The notes under the pieces: generated by a model
The model's input: the letters and a program-made list of their open reading frames with translations, nothing else
What the model was told of the DNA's origin: nothing
Databases searched by the model: none
Position numbers and translations under genes: made by a program
Assembly (NCBI GenBank): GCA_043196285.1
Contig: JBBYJL010000026.1
Coordinates: 1-16,533, forward strand
Direction: 5' to 3'
Length of the DNA: 16,533 nucleotides
Source: JAKAFX01 sp043196285
GTDB lineage: Archaea; Thermoplasmatota; Thermoplasmata; Thermoplasmatales; Thermoplasmataceae
Shown here: piece after piece, positions 7,975 to 14,574 of the stretch
Position numbering within the stretch: the first letter of the stretch is position 1
Layout: each line of letters begins with the position of its first letter

Positions 7975-8954
7975 GCACTAGGCATCGGCGAATATCCAAG
8001 ATTAATCGGGAAAGGTGAAATGTAAGGAGAAATACCCGGATATACTATGTTGATCAACCACTGTATCGCATAAATTACACGAAAGTCAGGTTCATTGAAG
8101 AAACTATCGTTGAATATAGTATAAACCTTCTGCGGCGTACTGGTCATCGCTGCTGTTTCATTGAACGGGGCGGTTTGTACAGCAGACTCAGGCACATACT
8201 GATCCAGCAGTATGATATCAGGAGAAGCGTTTGCAACGACCTCGCCACTTATAGTGTAATATCCGTTCCCAGTTGCGATGTTGCGAAGATGTGCAATCTG
8301 GAAAAACTGATCTATGAATGTATTGTTACCGGCAGTCCAGTATCCTCCATAATTTGACAGGTAATAGAAAATTGTCTGTTCATCGTTGATTTTCGACATC
8401 GATGATGAAATGGAGTTCAGCGAGGAAGTCATCCAGTTCACAATCACCGTTGCATTGGAGCTTGTACCAGTAAGGTCGCCCAGCATAATAGTGAAGTTCA
8501 CTATCTGTGAAAAACTTTCAGGATTGTCAAGAAGGAAGGGGATATTGAGAGTGTTGTTTATATAAGTACCGTAAGATGGCATCGTAGACCCATACCCAAG
8601 AACTACCTGAGGCGAAAGGTTGAGGAGTTCACTGTAATCAACTGTGTATGCATTTCCCACATTTGGAACGGTTTGATTCGGTGGGTATGAATCATATGGA
8701 TTTCCACCCACGAGATCCTTGATTGCTCCGAGAGCATAAAGTGTAGCGGTAGCAGAGGGATCAAGACTAACTATTCTGGTTACAGGTTTTTGGAAAACAA
8801 AGGTTCTTCCAAGAGAATCAGTAACCTTGATTGGACCGCTTGAGTTTGCATGGCTTGTAGAAGTAACATAGCCGAATACAGAAAGTGCACCGAGAACCAC
8901 TATAATAACAACAATTATCGCTTTCATTCTTCTGTCAAAAAATCCTGATCCCAT
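7971..8954 (-). CDS. ABC importer substrate-binding protein (BtuF/FepB-like), membrane anchored
   Basis: I choose the ATG at 8954 (327 residues) because a GTGATAG ribosome-binding element lies 3-4 nt before it and a TATA box lies about 45 nt upstream. The longer reading to 9017 would place the start outside that promoter. Residues 1-9 are charged and 10-32 form one hydrophobic helix, with no cysteine lipobox, so the protein is probably tethered by an uncleaved or signal-peptidase-I-type N-terminus on the outer face. The mature part shows the class III binding-protein pattern: VTDSLGRTF near the start, VTRIVSLDPSATATLYALGA, a long backbone helix in the middle, then DIILLDQYV and a C-terminal helix IQWLINIVYPG. 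It is the first gene of the importer operon. The substrate is unknown. Confidence 0.9.
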   Translation of the reverse strand: MGSGFFDRRMKAIIVVIIVVLGALSVFGYVTSTSHANSSGPIKVTDSLGRTFVFQKPVTRIVSLDPSATATLYALGAIKDLVGGNPYDSYPPNQTVPNVGNAYTVDYSELLNLSPQVVLGYGSTMPSYGTYINNTLNIPFLLDNPESFSQIVNFTIMLGDLTGTSSNATVIVNWMTSSLNSISSSMSKINDEQTIFYYLSNYGGYWTAGNNTFIDQFFQIAHLRNIATGNGYYTISGEVVANASPDIILLDQYVPESAVQTAPFNETAAMTSTPQKVYTIFNDSFFNEPDFRVIYAIQWLINIVYPGISPYISPFPINLGYSPMPSA

Positions 8955-8998
8955 TTCTATCACTGAAATTATTTTTCTATTTGTAAAATCGTTTTCAC

Positions 8999-9005
8999 TA
9001 TAATA
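8999..9005 (-). promoter_or_regulatory. TATA box of the ABC importer operon
   Basis: The minus strand reads TATTATA here. A start about 26 nt downstream (near 8976) leaves a leader of about 22 nt carrying the ribosome binding site CAGTGATAG before the ATG at 8954. The box lies only about 20 bases from the divergent SRP RNA promoter. Confidence 0.45.
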
Positions 9006-9020
9006 AGCTTTACACATGAA

Positions 9021-9032
9021 ACCTTTTTATCA
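9021..9032 (+). promoter_or_regulatory. BRE/TATA promoter of the SRP RNA gene
   Basis: GAAAC followed by CTTTTTATCA is centred about 25 nt before the predicted 5' end at 9051. This is the normal archaeal spacing, and GAAAC is suitable as a TFB recognition element. Confidence 0.6.
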
Positions 9033-9050
9033 TGGATTTGATAAACTGTA

Positions 9051-9353
9051 GCCGGACTTGGCCGGGGAGCTAGGCACTCCCTGTTACCTGAAGTCTACAC
9101 GCAGGGGCGACAGTCCCATGAGACCAACCAGACTTCTGCCAGGCCCCGTGGAATCGATGAGGTTCTGTCCCACTGGATCGCAGGTTCAACCGGTTAATCT
9201 CAAAGGAGAATAATCGACTGATCAATCTGGTGAACCCGCCAGAACCGGAAGGGAGCAACGGTAGCCAGGACTCGTGATGCTGGTGGGGTGCGGATCTGAG
9301 AGGAAGCGGGGGGTACCTGTCAGGACATCTGGACCGACTGGGACGTGTCCGGT
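9051..9353 (+). ncRNA. archaeal SRP (7S) RNA
   Basis: About 300 nt long, this is the RNA scaffold of the signal recognition particle, which binds SRP19 and SRP54 and targets secretory and membrane proteins. The ends pair (GCCGGAC at 9051-9057 with GTCCGGT at 9347-9353). The Alu-like 5' domain shows a GGGAG/CTCCC hairpin followed by TGTTACC, matching the conserved UGUAAYC element. The S domain is diagnostic: GAACCCGCCAG is followed by ACCGGAAGGGAGCAACGGTA around 9233-9265, the helix 8 asymmetric loop with its GGAA cap. The length and the GC content, higher than in the surroundings, also fit. The exact 3' end is uncertain by a few bases; it is followed by TATTTTAT. Confidence 0.95.
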
Positions 9354-9373
9354 ATTTTATGTTGGGAGAGAAC

Positions 9374-10516
9374 ATGGGTGAATTCAAGATAATTCAGGAT
9401 CCTGTCCATGGTCCCATAAGGATTGACGGCGTCGTGGAGAAGCTGATAGATTCAGTTGAATTCCAGAGACTCAGGTTCATCAGGCAGCTCGGCCTGAGTT
9501 TCCTGGTCTTCCCAGGAGCGAACCATACAAGATTTGAACACTCCATCGGTACAATGTATATCTCAAATCAGTTTTCGGAAAGGATAGGCCTGGAAGATTC
9601 AGAATCCTTAAGAATTTCAGCCCTTCTGCATGACATAGGGCATCTGCCCTTCAGTCATAGTTTTGAGAATTTTTTCTTTTTCAAAACGGGTATGGAGCAC
9701 CAGGAAGTAGGAAGAAGGATAATTTCGGGAGAAAAACCATTTCAGGAAAGCAGCATTCCGGGAATTCTGGAGAGTTATTCTCTCTCACCGAAAAAAATAT
9801 CAAATATGGTAGCAGGAAAAACGAAAACCGCCACATCGAGCATAGTAAGTGGTCCTGTCGACGCGGACGAGCTCGACTACCTGTTGAGAGATTCAACATT
9901 CTGTGGAATCGCTCTCGGTCTGGTCGACTATAAGAGAATAATCAATACGCTGATCTACAGGGACAATAGACTTATTATCGAGGAAAAAGGCATTCCGAAT
10001 CTTGAATCGCTCCTGATTGGCAGGATACTGATGTACAGATCAGTTTACTGGCACAAGACGTGCAGGATTGCGCAGGGTATGATGGAATCAGCCCTCAGGA
10101 TGATGCATTCAGAGATTAATAATCCGTTCTCTATCACAGATCATGAATTCCTTAACCAGCTAATCAATGATCGCGGATCGTCTCCGTTGACAGAGAGGAT
10201 TATAAGGCGTGATCTGTTCAAAGTGATCTATTCTACCCCCTATGATGCCGAAAAATACTCACTTATAAGGAAAGTTATGGAGGAGAACTTTCAACCCGGC
10301 ACATTCCTTGTGGATGTTATTCCTCCCCTCGAGTTCGGCGGGGCTGAAAGGTTGAAGACAAACATGATTGTTATGGTAAACGGGAAGAGCCGGAAGATAA
10401 GCAATGCTTCTCCGCTTGTGAATTCTCTTTCAAGGATTGTAAACGAAAGAAAAATAATAGTTTCCTGTGATAAGAACATAGCTGAAAAGTCTGTGCTTCT
10501 CATTCGGGGATTATAA
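9374..10516 (+). CDS. HD-domain metal-dependent phosphohydrolase (dNTPase/SAMHD1-like)
   Basis: I start it at the ATG at 9374 (380 residues) because GGGAGAG lies just before it; the ATG at 9359 sits at the SRP RNA end without a binding site. The N-terminal half is an HD domain. It has FQRLRFIRQLG (the nucleotide-pocket-like helix), His56 in TRFEHSIG, the His86-Asp87 pair in LLHDIGHLPFSH with His90 and His95, HQEVGRR near 109, and VDADELDYLLRD near 157-168, whose Asp is the usual fourth metal ligand. This is the pattern of the bacterial/archaeal YdhJ and dGTPase relatives of SAMHD1, which act on (d)NTPs or related nucleotides. The C-terminal half is less conserved. No separate promoter is visible between the SRP RNA and this gene. 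Confidence 0.87.
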   Translation: MGEFKIIQDPVHGPIRIDGVVEKLIDSVEFQRLRFIRQLGLSFLVFPGANHTRFEHSIGTMYISNQFSERIGLEDSESLRISALLHDIGHLPFSHSFENFFFFKTGMEHQEVGRRIISGEKPFQESSIPGILESYSLSPKKISNMVAGKTKTATSSIVSGPVDADELDYLLRDSTFCGIALGLVDYKRIINTLIYRDNRLIIEEKGIPNLESLLIGRILMYRSVYWHKTCRIAQGMMESALRMMHSEINNPFSITDHEFLNQLINDRGSSPLTERIIRRDLFKVIYSTPYDAEKYSLIRKVMEENFQPGTFLVDVIPPLEFGGAERLKTNMIVMVNGKSRKISNASPLVNSLSRIVNERKIIVSCDKNIAEKSVLLIRGL

Positions 10517-10519
10517 TGA

Positions 10520-10975
10520 TTATTTCAGTATCTTGGTCATCCTGACCGCATGCCGCGATTCCCGGAAATATTCACTATAATAATTACTGATTTTCTCAAT
10601 CACCCTATAACCATTTTTTTGGTAAAACCTGAGGCCTTCATGATTCTTTTCCCTGACCTCAAGAATTGATACAGAAAAACCTCTGGCTCTCATCTCTTCT
10701 TCTATATAGGAGAGAAGTTTCGAGCCAATCCCGGACCCCTGGTATGAAGGATCGACAGCTATGCTCTCCACATCTGCGGATGAATTGTCAATGGGAATTG
10801 CTACCACGTAACCAGCAATCTTTTCACCATCGGTAGCAACGTAATTGAAAGCAAGTGGGTTTGCAAACATGTCCACTATCTCTTCACTGCTATAGGGCCC
10901 AACCTCAAAGCTCCTCTTCTCAAGGGCGGCTATTGCATCAAGATCTGACCATTCGAATTTCCTGAATATCAACAT
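10520..10975 (-). CDS. rimI: GNAT N-acetyltransferase, RimI-like
   Basis: The 151-residue single GNAT domain probably acetylates the N-terminal amino group of proteins, as archaeal RimI/Ard1 enzymes do. The acetyl-CoA loop Q-G-S-G-I-G is at 79-84, preceded by VESIAVDP and followed by an amphipathic helix. The C-terminal LEVREKNHEGLRFYQKNGY segment (105-123) is the hallmark of the RimI subgroup. Its 3' end faces that of the HD gene, with only 3 bases between the stops, and its 5' end is divergent from ribB across a 90-base promoter region. The ATG start is natural because the family begins directly with IFRKFEWSDLDAIAALE-type strands. Substrate choice cannot be settled from sequence. Confidence 0.88.
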   Translation of the reverse strand: MLIFRKFEWSDLDAIAALEKRSFEVGPYSSEEIVDMFANPLAFNYVATDGEKIAGYVVAIPIDNSSADVESIAVDPSYQGSGIGSKLLSYIEEEMRARGFSVSILEVREKNHEGLRFYQKNGYRVIEKISNYYSEYFRESRHAVRMTKILK

Positions 10976-11035
10976 AAAGTTATTTCTGATGAGAATAACA
11001 ATCTTATCATACCTATTTATGAGTAACTACCAACA

Positions 11036-11045
11036 GTATTAAATC
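11036..11045 (+). promoter_or_regulatory. TATA box of the riboflavin operon
   Basis: GTATTAAATC is centred 26 nt before the ribB ATG at 11066, predicting a leaderless mRNA. I saw no clear palindrome that I could name as an RbkR operator, and an FMN riboswitch is not expected in archaea. The 54 nt upstream (10982-11035) are AT-rich. Confidence 0.55.
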
Positions 11046-11065
11046 TCCGGTTGAAATAATCGTCT

Positions 11066-11800
11066 ATGATCAAAGAAGCGATAGAATCTCTCAGGTCTGG
11101 TAAACCAATCCTTATTCATGACAGTACCAGCAGGGAAAATGAAACTGATATCGTCATCCCTTCACAGTTTATCACCCCGGAGAGTATAAGGTTCATGCGC
11201 AAGAACGGGGGCGGCTTGATCTGCACCACAATGACATGGCAGGATGCCCGGAAAATAGGCCTGAGTTATCTGGAAAATATTTATTCCGGTGTTTTTCCCC
11301 AGAGACTCCATCTGTTTAATCAGGACGACTTGAGATATGACAAGAGCAGTCCATTCACTCTTTCCATCAACTCAAGAGACACATTCACAGGTATATCTGA
11401 TTATGACAGGTATCTTACGATCTCAGGTTTTTCCAATTTCGTTTCTGAACTGGGAAACCTGAACGGAAATGCTTCAAGGGAATTTGACTTAAGGTTCAGG
11501 TCGCCAGGACATGTTTTTCTTCTGATCGCAAGGGACGATTATTTCAACTCAAGGCGTGGTCATACTGAGCTTTCCACCTATATGATGGAATTATCTGGGC
11601 TTGTACCATCAGCTACAATAGTCGAGATGCTTTCTGATACCGGTAAATCAGCGACTGTTGAAGAAGCCATGAAGTTCGCCGAGAATTCTCAACTAACATT
11701 TATAGAGGGAGAGAGTATCATCCGTGAGTGGGTAAATGACGCTAGTAATGGCCACAGGGGTATTCGACATCCTTCATCCGGGGCATATTCATTTTCTTAG
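11066..11800 (+). CDS. ribB: 3,4-dihydroxy-2-butanone-4-phosphate synthase
   Basis: RibB converts ribulose 5-phosphate to the four-carbon unit (DHBP) and formate, supplying the second ring of riboflavin. The acidic active-site loop is visible as DSTSRENETD (19-28), with Arg23, Glu24, Glu26 and Asp28. The second catalytic block SRRGHTELS carries the metal-binding His near residue 165, and SATIVEML follows. The 244 residues are typical of stand-alone archaeal RibB. The start is fixed by the TATA box 26 nt upstream. The last 22 codons overlap the start of ribL in another frame; this Ser/Gly/His-rich tail (RGIRHPSSGAYSFS) lies beyond the conserved domain and is probably not functional. It is the first gene of ribB-ribL-ribC-ribH. 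Confidence 0.95.
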   Translation: MIKEAIESLRSGKPILIHDSTSRENETDIVIPSQFITPESIRFMRKNGGGLICTTMTWQDARKIGLSYLENIYSGVFPQRLHLFNQDDLRYDKSSPFTLSINSRDTFTGISDYDRYLTISGFSNFVSELGNLNGNASREFDLRFRSPGHVFLLIARDDYFNSRRGHTELSTYMMELSGLVPSATIVEMLSDTGKSATVEEAMKFAENSQLTFIEGESIIREWVNDASNGHRGIRHPSSGAYSFS

Positions 11801-12167
11801 TGAGGCTAGGAAACTGGGTGATAGGTTAGTGGTCGTGGTGGCAAGAGATCAAACTGCTATGAAGAACGGGAAAATGCCATTGTTTGATGAAAACACAAGG
11901 CTGATGATGGTATCACAGTTGAAGATGGTTGATCAGGCGGTGCTTGGTCATATAGGAGACATATACCAAACAGTCTCAGATCTCAGGCCGGACATAATAG
12001 CGCTTGGTTATGATCAGCACTTCAAAGAAGATGACATAGAGAAAAAGTGTCTAGATTTAGGGATAAAGGTAAAAGTTATGAGGATGACAAGGTCAAACCA
12101 TTCCGGGCCTGTCAGTTCATCTGAAATCAAGAAGAGAGTTATTGAAGAAATAGAGGGTAAGACTTGA
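11736..12167 (+). CDS. ribL: archaeal FAD synthase (FMN adenylyltransferase)
   Basis: RibL transfers AMP from ATP to FMN to make FAD; archaea use this cytidylyltransferase-like enzyme rather than the bacterial RibF. At 143 residues it matches the known archaeal size. The N-terminal MATGVFDILHPGH contains the nucleotide-binding HxGH (His14-Pro-Gly-His17). The RPDIIALGYDQ segment and a C-terminal SSSEIKKRV (the SSxI element of nucleotidyltransferases) follow. The ATG at 11736 lies 65 bases inside ribB after GAGTGGGT; an in-frame ATG at 11748 would still keep the HxGH. The 3' end shares a TTGA quartet with ribC. Its place between ribB and ribC confirms a role in flavin synthesis rather than lipid cytidylylation. 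Confidence 0.93.
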   Translation: MTLVMATGVFDILHPGHIHFLSEARKLGDRLVVVVARDQTAMKNGKMPLFDENTRLMMVSQLKMVDQAVLGHIGDIYQTVSDLRPDIIALGYDQHFKEDDIEKKCLDLGIKVKVMRMTRSNHSGPVSSSEIKKRVIEEIEGKT

Positions 12168-12652
12168 AGATAATAGGTGTAGTTGATACAACCTTCGCCA
12201 GATATGACATGGGAAGATCAGCAATTGATGAATTAAGATCAAACGGAACAGGTTTCACCATATCCCGTTACACAGTACCTGGAATAAAGGACATACCTGT
12301 TGCGTGCGAAATACTGTTCAAAGAAGGCGCAGATATCATAATTGCACTTGGAATGCCAGGAAAGATGCCTGTGGATAAAATATCAGCGCAGACTGCATCA
12401 AACGGGATAATGCTAGTCCAGACCAAGTGGGGGAGGCACATTATCGAGGTATTCGTCCACGAGGACGAAGCGAAGGACGAGAAAGAACTTGCATGGCTGA
12501 TGGAAATGCGAAGCCGGGAGCATGCAAGGAATGTGCTTATCTTATTGTTCAATCGTGAAAAAATGACTGAGAATGCGGGTGGGGGGCTGAGGCAGGGATT
12601 CCCGGACGTCGGATCTCTAGAAGCCCCTCTCGGTGGTGGGAGAAGACATTAG
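12164..12652 (+). CDS. ribC: riboflavin synthase, archaeal type
   Basis: This enzyme dismutates two 6,7-dimethyl-8-ribityllumazine molecules to riboflavin and 5-amino-6-ribitylaminouracil. The archaeal form is unrelated to bacterial RibE and is a paralogue of lumazine synthase. The product (162 residues) shows the family's landmarks: VVDTTFARYDM at 6-16, TVPGIKDIPVAC at 37-48, ALGMPGK near 61-67, HIIEVFVHEDEAKDEKEL near 90-107 and a C-terminal GLRQGFPDVG. The start is TTG at 12164, overlapping the ribL stop in TTGA, with GAGGGT as ribosome binding site; the sequence MKIIGVVDTT matches the usual start. The last dozen residues (EAPLGGGRRH) are a small extension. It lies 9 bases from ribH. Confidence 0.95.
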   Translation: MKIIGVVDTTFARYDMGRSAIDELRSNGTGFTISRYTVPGIKDIPVACEILFKEGADIIIALGMPGKMPVDKISAQTASNGIMLVQTKWGRHIIEVFVHEDEAKDEKELAWLMEMRSREHARNVLILLFNREKMTENAGGGLRQGFPDVGSLEAPLGGGRRH

Positions 12653-12661
12653 GTGTAAAAC

Positions 12662-13069
12662 ATGAAAATAGGAATAGTTGTATCGGAATTTAACTGGGAC
12701 ATAACGACTCTGATGCTTTCTAGAGCTGAAGAGGAAGCAAAATTTCTTGGTGTGGAAGTTGGGAAGGTTGTCATGGTGCCAGGCACGTTTGACATCCCCC
12801 TGGCTGTCAAAAAAATGCTGGAGATCAGGGATCTTGAAGGTATCGTGACCCTTGGCTGTGTCATAAAGGGCGAGACTGACCATGATCAGGTTATAATGCA
12901 GAATGCAGCCAGAAAGATAGAAGATCTGTCTGTGGAATATTCAAAACCTGTTTCTCTCGGCATCACAGGACCAGGACAAACCAGGCTTCAGGCGATGGCC
13001 AGAATTGAAAACGCCAGAGATGCAGTCGATAGTCTGGTCAAAATGATCAAGGCCCTGAAATCAATCTGA
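12662..13069 (+). CDS. ribH: 6,7-dimethyl-8-ribityllumazine synthase
   Basis: RibH condenses DHBP (from RibB) with 5-amino-6-ribitylaminouracil to give the lumazine used by RibC. At 135 residues it is a short archaeal form. Key elements are SEFNWD at 8-13 (ring stacking), VPGTFDIPLA at 39-48, GCVIKGETDHDQV at 65-77 with His74 as the proposed general acid/base, and GITGPGQTRLQAMAR near 99-113, where Arg binds phosphate. The ATG at 12662 follows AGGTGT at a good distance. The enzyme normally assembles as pentamers or 60-mers. It is the last gene of the operon; its end overlaps the convergent mptA by 23 bases. Confidence 0.95.
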   Translation: MKIGIVVSEFNWDITTLMLSRAEEEAKFLGVEVGKVVMVPGTFDIPLAVKKMLEIRDLEGIVTLGCVIKGETDHDQVIMQNAARKIEDLSVEYSKPVSLGITGPGQTRLQAMARIENARDAVDSLVKMIKALKSI

Positions 13070-13961
13070 GAGATTCTCTCAGGTCCTTCATTGTCATGCT
13101 GACCTCTGCGTATAAATTGTACGGATGCATTGATTCCAGGCTTTCACAGGATATCCTAATAGATACAGAGTCAGGCAGATAAGTGAATTCATTCCCTACT
13201 TGCAATGATATTTCTCTAACTATGTCCTCCACAAACTTTGGATTTTTGTGTGCCTCAATTAGCTGTTTACCTTCCTCATCTGGTCCATACTTCAACATCT
13301 GAGGCAGGCCTAGAACTTTCTCACACGCATCTATTAGGCTTTTATAGCTGATCTTAAAATCATTTCCTGTCAGTTTTATTTTGACGATATTTCTCTGATT
13401 GTGGGTTATGACCGGGATGTTCCTGAGGAAAGTCTCATAATCTGGATGGTCGGATATAAGCATTGAACGGGTCTTCTCCATAGAACATGGGCAGGCGTTC
13501 ATCCCATTCACTGAAACTTCTACCGATCTGCTTGGAACCAGTTTAGAATCCACCTCAAATCTGGAACCTGTTCCGTAAGACACCAAAGTTCGCTTACCTA
13601 ATCCAGTCATTCTTGGGAGGAATGCCTCTGCATAGACGCTTACTTCAACTTTTCGGGATGAAGGGACCCTTTGCAATATCTTTCCATAAATAATCTCCGG
13701 AATTTTCATGAGGTCTGTAAAGTTATCTTCAGAATTCAACGTCTCCAATATCGCATCAGTTATACCAGATATGCTGGCGCCCTTCTTGTCTGCTTCCAAC
13801 CCTACTGATACATCAATATCCAGAACTGATCTCTGTTTTTCATGATCAATCTCGACATTTGCTGGATACCTGAAGTGTCTAACTCCCACATTCTCTATTG
13901 GAATTTTGTTTTCCGGTATTCTATCCTGGATATCTGGATGGTCCACCAATACAAAGATCAC
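13047..13961 (-). CDS. mptA: GTP cyclohydrolase IV (MptA/FolE2 family)
   Basis: This Fe(II)-dependent enzyme opens GTP to 7,8-dihydroneopterin 2',3'-cyclic phosphate, the first step to tetrahydromethanopterin-type or other archaeal pterins. The 304 residues contain HPDIQ near the start, VGVRHFRYP at 25-33, the metal/catalytic GMNACPCS (Cys157, Cys159), THNQR (His187) and a C-terminal MHPYNLYAE (His279). The last two are probably the counterparts of the two histidines shown to matter in the Methanocaldococcus enzyme. The usual KGxHMSR segment is replaced by KKGASISG (59-66), without the His. The start is GTG at 13961, sharing a GTGA quartet with the pfdB stop; a GTG at 13946 is an alternative. 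The 3' end overlaps ribH by 23 bases. Confidence 0.92.
   Translation of the reverse strand: MIFVLVDHPDIQDRIPENKIPIENVGVRHFRYPANVEIDHEKQRSVLDIDVSVGLEADKKGASISGITDAILETLNSEDNFTDLMKIPEIIYGKILQRVPSSRKVEVSVYAEAFLPRMTGLGKRTLVSYGTGSRFEVDSKLVPSRSVEVSVNGMNACPCSMEKTRSMLISDHPDYETFLRNIPVITHNQRNIVKIKLTGNDFKISYKSLIDACEKVLGLPQMLKYGPDEEGKQLIEAHKNPKFVEDIVREISLQVGNEFTYLPDSVSIRISCESLESMHPYNLYAEVSMTMKDLRESLRLISGP
13066..13082. terminator. perfect hairpin at the ribH/mptA convergence
   Basis: CTGAGAG-ATT-CTCTCAG is a 7-bp perfect inverted repeat placed exactly over the ribH stop and inside the last codons of mptA. It could slow or end transcription from both sides. No T-run follows, and it also encodes the LRESLR end of MptA, so the role is uncertain. 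Confidence 0.3.
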
Positions 13962-14317
13962 TTCTTCTGTTGCTGCTCGTAGCTTTTACGCAAGGATTCC
14001 TCTATTTCCTTGTACTTATCTTCAAGGGATTTTTGCTGTCTTTCATAGGTTTTGATCCTAATTTCGCTAAGCTCTTTCTGTTCCTCAAGCTCGTCGATAA
14101 GCTTCTTTTTTTCGAGTACCTTGTACATCACTACCCCAGTATTCTTGTAAATATCAGATCCATCAGGTATCTCGCTTAATTCTTTTAGTGTTTTCTCCAG
14201 TTCCTTGACCTTAATTTCGAGTTGATATTTCTGGCTGGCTGTCTGTTCCATCTGTAACTCGATCTGCTGAGCCTGCTTAATCTGATTCTGAAGATACGAT
14301 CCCAAATTCGGTTCCAT
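13958..14317 (-). CDS. pfdB: prefoldin subunit beta
   Basis: This subunit belongs to the hexameric (alpha2 beta4) jellyfish-shaped co-chaperone that captures unfolded proteins and passes them to the thermosome. The 119 residues have the right length and two long coiled-coil helices (about 5-45 and 70-115). They are linked by a short beta-hairpin core, SDIYKNTGVVMYKV (about 54-67), which assembles the hexamer. The sequence is rich in Gln, Glu and Lys with heptad spacing of Leu and Ile. The ATG at 14317 directly follows the pcc1 stop (TAGATG) and has a near-perfect GGAAGTGA ribosome binding site. The stop overlaps the mptA start. Linkage of pcc1 and prefoldin beta is common in archaea. Confidence 0.95.
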   Translation of the reverse strand: MEPNLGSYLQNQIKQAQQIELQMEQTASQKYQLEIKVKELEKTLKELSEIPDGSDIYKNTGVVMYKVLEKKKLIDELEEQKELSEIRIKTYERQQKSLEDKYKEIEESLRKSYEQQQKK

Positions 14318-14554
14318 CTAATTCACTTCCTTTTCCAATTTGCTGAAAAGAACAACCTGCCTTGTTACAGAGGCCAAGGATGCCCTAGCTGCGACTATAT
14401 CATTGGCCTCTATATAAATATGCAAATCTGAAACTGTCTCGTGCATTAAAATCTTTGATCTGGGCATGTTTTCTGCTAGATCAGGGGCTATCACCTTACT
14501 CAGTCCTTCAAAGGATTTCAACGGAAATTCAATTTCAATATTGATTTGATTCAA
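14318..14554 (-). CDS. pcc1: KEOPS complex subunit Pcc1
   Basis: Pcc1 is the small dimerisation subunit of KEOPS, which with Kae1, Bud32 and Cgi121 makes the t6A37 modification of ANN-decoding tRNAs. The 78-residue protein has the Pcc1 fold pattern: IEIEFPLKSF strand, a short helix, VIAPDLAENMPRSK, then HIYIEANDIVAARASLASV (about residues 45-64), the helix with the conserved A-N-D and R-A-S-L. The start is TTG at 14554; a TGA stands directly before it in frame, so no upstream start is possible, and the next Met (30) would cut off the first strands. It is the first gene of pcc1-pfdB-mptA. Confidence 0.88.
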   Translation of the reverse strand: MNQINIEIEFPLKSFEGLSKVIAPDLAENMPRSKILMHETVSDLHIYIEANDIVAARASLASVTRQVVLFSKLEKEVN

Positions 14555-14574
14555 TCATTTCTCATGACAAATTG

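Noticed and set aside
9070..9387. Minus-strand ORF of 105 codons over the SRP RNA
   Set aside because: It lies on the antisense strand of a structured RNA gene, is Arg/Ser/Pro-rich and has no family features.
10976..11065. Possible flavin riboswitch or RbkR operator before ribB
   Set aside because: The 90-base gap is too short for an FMN riboswitch and shows none of its conserved helices; no convincing palindrome was found for a repressor.
13898..14179. Plus-strand hydrophobic ORF of 93 codons with runs of Leu and Phe
   Set aside because: It is the antisense image of the Gln/Glu/Lys-rich coiled coil of prefoldin beta (Lys and Glu codons read backwards give Phe and Leu).
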